A DNA stretch of 64,000 nucleotides from Microcoleus vaginatus WJT46-NPBG5 (GTDB taxonomy: Bacteria; Cyanobacteriota; Cyanobacteriia; Cyanobacteriales; Oscillatoriaceae): positions 124,001 through 188,000 of the forward strand of contig JAHHHM010000010.1 in assembly GCA_019359355.1 (NCBI GenBank), given 5' to 3'. A program made the translations under genes and the position numbers. Each line of letters begins with the position of its first letter. Positions within the stretch are counted from its first letter, which is position 1. The notes below the pieces were generated by a model. It did not search any database. It saw only the letters and a list, made by a program, of their open reading frames with translations, and was not told where the DNA came from. Below are positions 63,137-64,000 of this stretch, piece by piece.

Positions 63137-63904
63137 ATGAGAGCGGTTATTCTAGAAACGATTATTGCGGCCCTGCAGCCCATTGATTGGGTTTTAGCTT
63201 TATGGCAGGGCGGTTCGGCAGCGCACGGATATACTGATGAGTGGTCAGATATTGATATTGCAGTGATTGTTGAAGACAATCGGGTTCAAGATACCTTCGA
63301 TATTCTTGAACAATCTCTCAAAACAATTTCTGATATTCAATTTAAATGGAGAGTGCCAGAACCGGCTTGGCATGGACACAGCCAGTGCTTTTATCAACTC
63401 GAAGGAACAAGTCCTTTTTTACAAATTGATTTTGCCGTACTCAAGCGCAGCAGCCGGAACGATTTTTTAGAAGTGGAACGACACGGTAACGTTGTTGTTG
63501 AATTTGATAAAGCCAATCTTGTCACGACGCCGACGTTCAATAAAATCAAACATTTACAAGAAATGCAAGTTCGACTTGCGATTTTGAAAAATAATTTTGA
63601 TTTTTTACAAATTTTTGTTAAAAAAGAACTCAATCGCGGAAACTTAGTCGCTGCAATTTCTAATTACAACTCCCACACCCTTAACCCTTTAGTTGAAGTT
63701 TTGGGAATGGTCTATAGGCCCAATCGATACGATTTTGAAACCAAATACTTTAACCGAGATTTTCCCCTAGAAGTCATCGCCCGTGTAGAACAGCTTTATT
63801 GCGTGATGAACCTTGCCGATCTCGCAAAAAAACAGCAGGAAGCAGAAGTGCTTTTTGCTGAAACTGTGAAAAAAGCTGAAGCCGGCTTCCCTCTGGGATT
63901 ATAA
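63137..63904 (+). CDS. Nucleotidyltransferase-domain protein
   Basis: About 255 residues from ATG at 63137. The N-terminal nucleotidyltransferase motif is LWQGGSAAHGYTDEWSDIDI (G-S, then D-x-D), like aminoglycoside adenylyltransferases and their relatives, with VVEFDKANLVTTPTFNKIKH and a helical C-terminal domain. The frame stays open upstream to an ATG at 63059 that has AAGG at good distance, but the extra 26 residues are only hydrophobic, so the start is uncertain. Substrate unknown. Confidence 0.8.
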   Translation: MRAVILETIIAALQPIDWVLALWQGGSAAHGYTDEWSDIDIAVIVEDNRVQDTFDILEQSLKTISDIQFKWRVPEPAWHGHSQCFYQLEGTSPFLQIDFAVLKRSSRNDFLEVERHGNVVVEFDKANLVTTPTFNKIKHLQEMQVRLAILKNNFDFLQIFVKKELNRGNLVAAISNYNSHTLNPLVEVLGMVYRPNRYDFETKYFNRDFPLEVIARVEQLYCVMNLADLAKKQQEAEVLFAETVKKAEAGFPLGL

Positions 63905-63948
63905 AAAACTTATAAAGACTAAAAAAGCAGGATTTACTGAATCAACCC

Positions 63949-64000
63949 ATGACCGAACGTTTAAAAGTCCCCTTCAAGGGCATTAAGCGGTTGAATTTAT
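63949..64000 (+). CDS. Start of a gene that runs off the window
   Basis: ATG at 63949 opens a frame (MTERLKVPFKGIKRLNL) that continues to the edge. Too short to identify. A purine-rich stretch AAAAAAGCAGGA lies about 18-29 nt upstream. Confidence 0.45.
   Translation, partial: MTERLKVPFKGIKRLNL

Overview
The window looks like chromosome of a filamentous cyanobacterium. The evidence is a hetZ-patU pair, a tocopherol cyclase, a cyanobacterial AbrB-type regulator, two DUF1816 proteins, a polyprenyl (solanesyl) diphosphate synthase, a dynamin closely matching the crystallised Nostoc punctiforme BDLP, scattered HIP1 (GCGATCGC) sites and a very high density of GCCGGC-containing words. No heterocyst-specific structural gene is seen, so an Oscillatoriales/Microcoleus-like strain is as likely as a heterocyst former (inference).

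Layout. 0-9.9 kb: end of a polyprenyl synthase gene, hetZ-patU, a transglutaminase-fold membrane protein without its catalytic residues, two DUF1816 genes, an alpha/beta hydrolase, and rlmB and mini-RNase III. 10-22.8 kb: housekeeping and metabolic genes (STAS protein, carA, Tat-exported aldo/keto reductase, adenylating enzyme, RTX lipase, GNAT, HEAT protein, FAD oxidoreductase, sugar reductase, rubredoxin, ChaB-type stress protein). 23.1-25.2 kb: a two-gene Septu-like defence module (PtuA ATPase plus PtuB HNH nuclease). 25.3-30.6 kb: DUF4112, a desaturase and a kinase-WD40 protein. 30.7-35.2 kb: a three-gene operon with a large dynamin-like GTPase, a Gly/Val-rich small protein and a coiled-coil membrane protein, in a tract nearly free of the host's GCCGGC words. 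36-40.1 kb: a PlsC-type acyltransferase and a ClC-CBS-USP transporter.

40.1-43.1 kb is an integron-like cassette tract. Two 87-bp attC sites with consensus R'/R'' boxes, pairing arms and an extrahelical G bracket one unknown gene and adjoin a BrnT/BrnA-type toxin-antitoxin pair and a broken methyltransferase gene. 44.26-45.21 kb is a tRNA-Arg(CCU) gene split by an 882-nt group I intron that carries a LAGLIDADG endonuclease gene. 46.6-52.9 kb is a second dynamin locus: BDLP1, two tandem secreted leucine-rich-repeat proteins, and BDLP2, all on one strand with short gaps. 53-57.8 kb holds dhaKL and a cobalamin/iron-type ABC importer. The rest holds a cyAbrB regulator with an esterase, DUF72, a fourfold-repeat secreted protein, a GerMN lipoprotein and a nucleotidyltransferase.

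The most unusual items are the attC cassette tract, the intron-split tRNA, the three-gene dynamin operon and the dynamin-LRR-LRR-dynamin locus. Everything is read by eye from sequence. No database or folding program was run.
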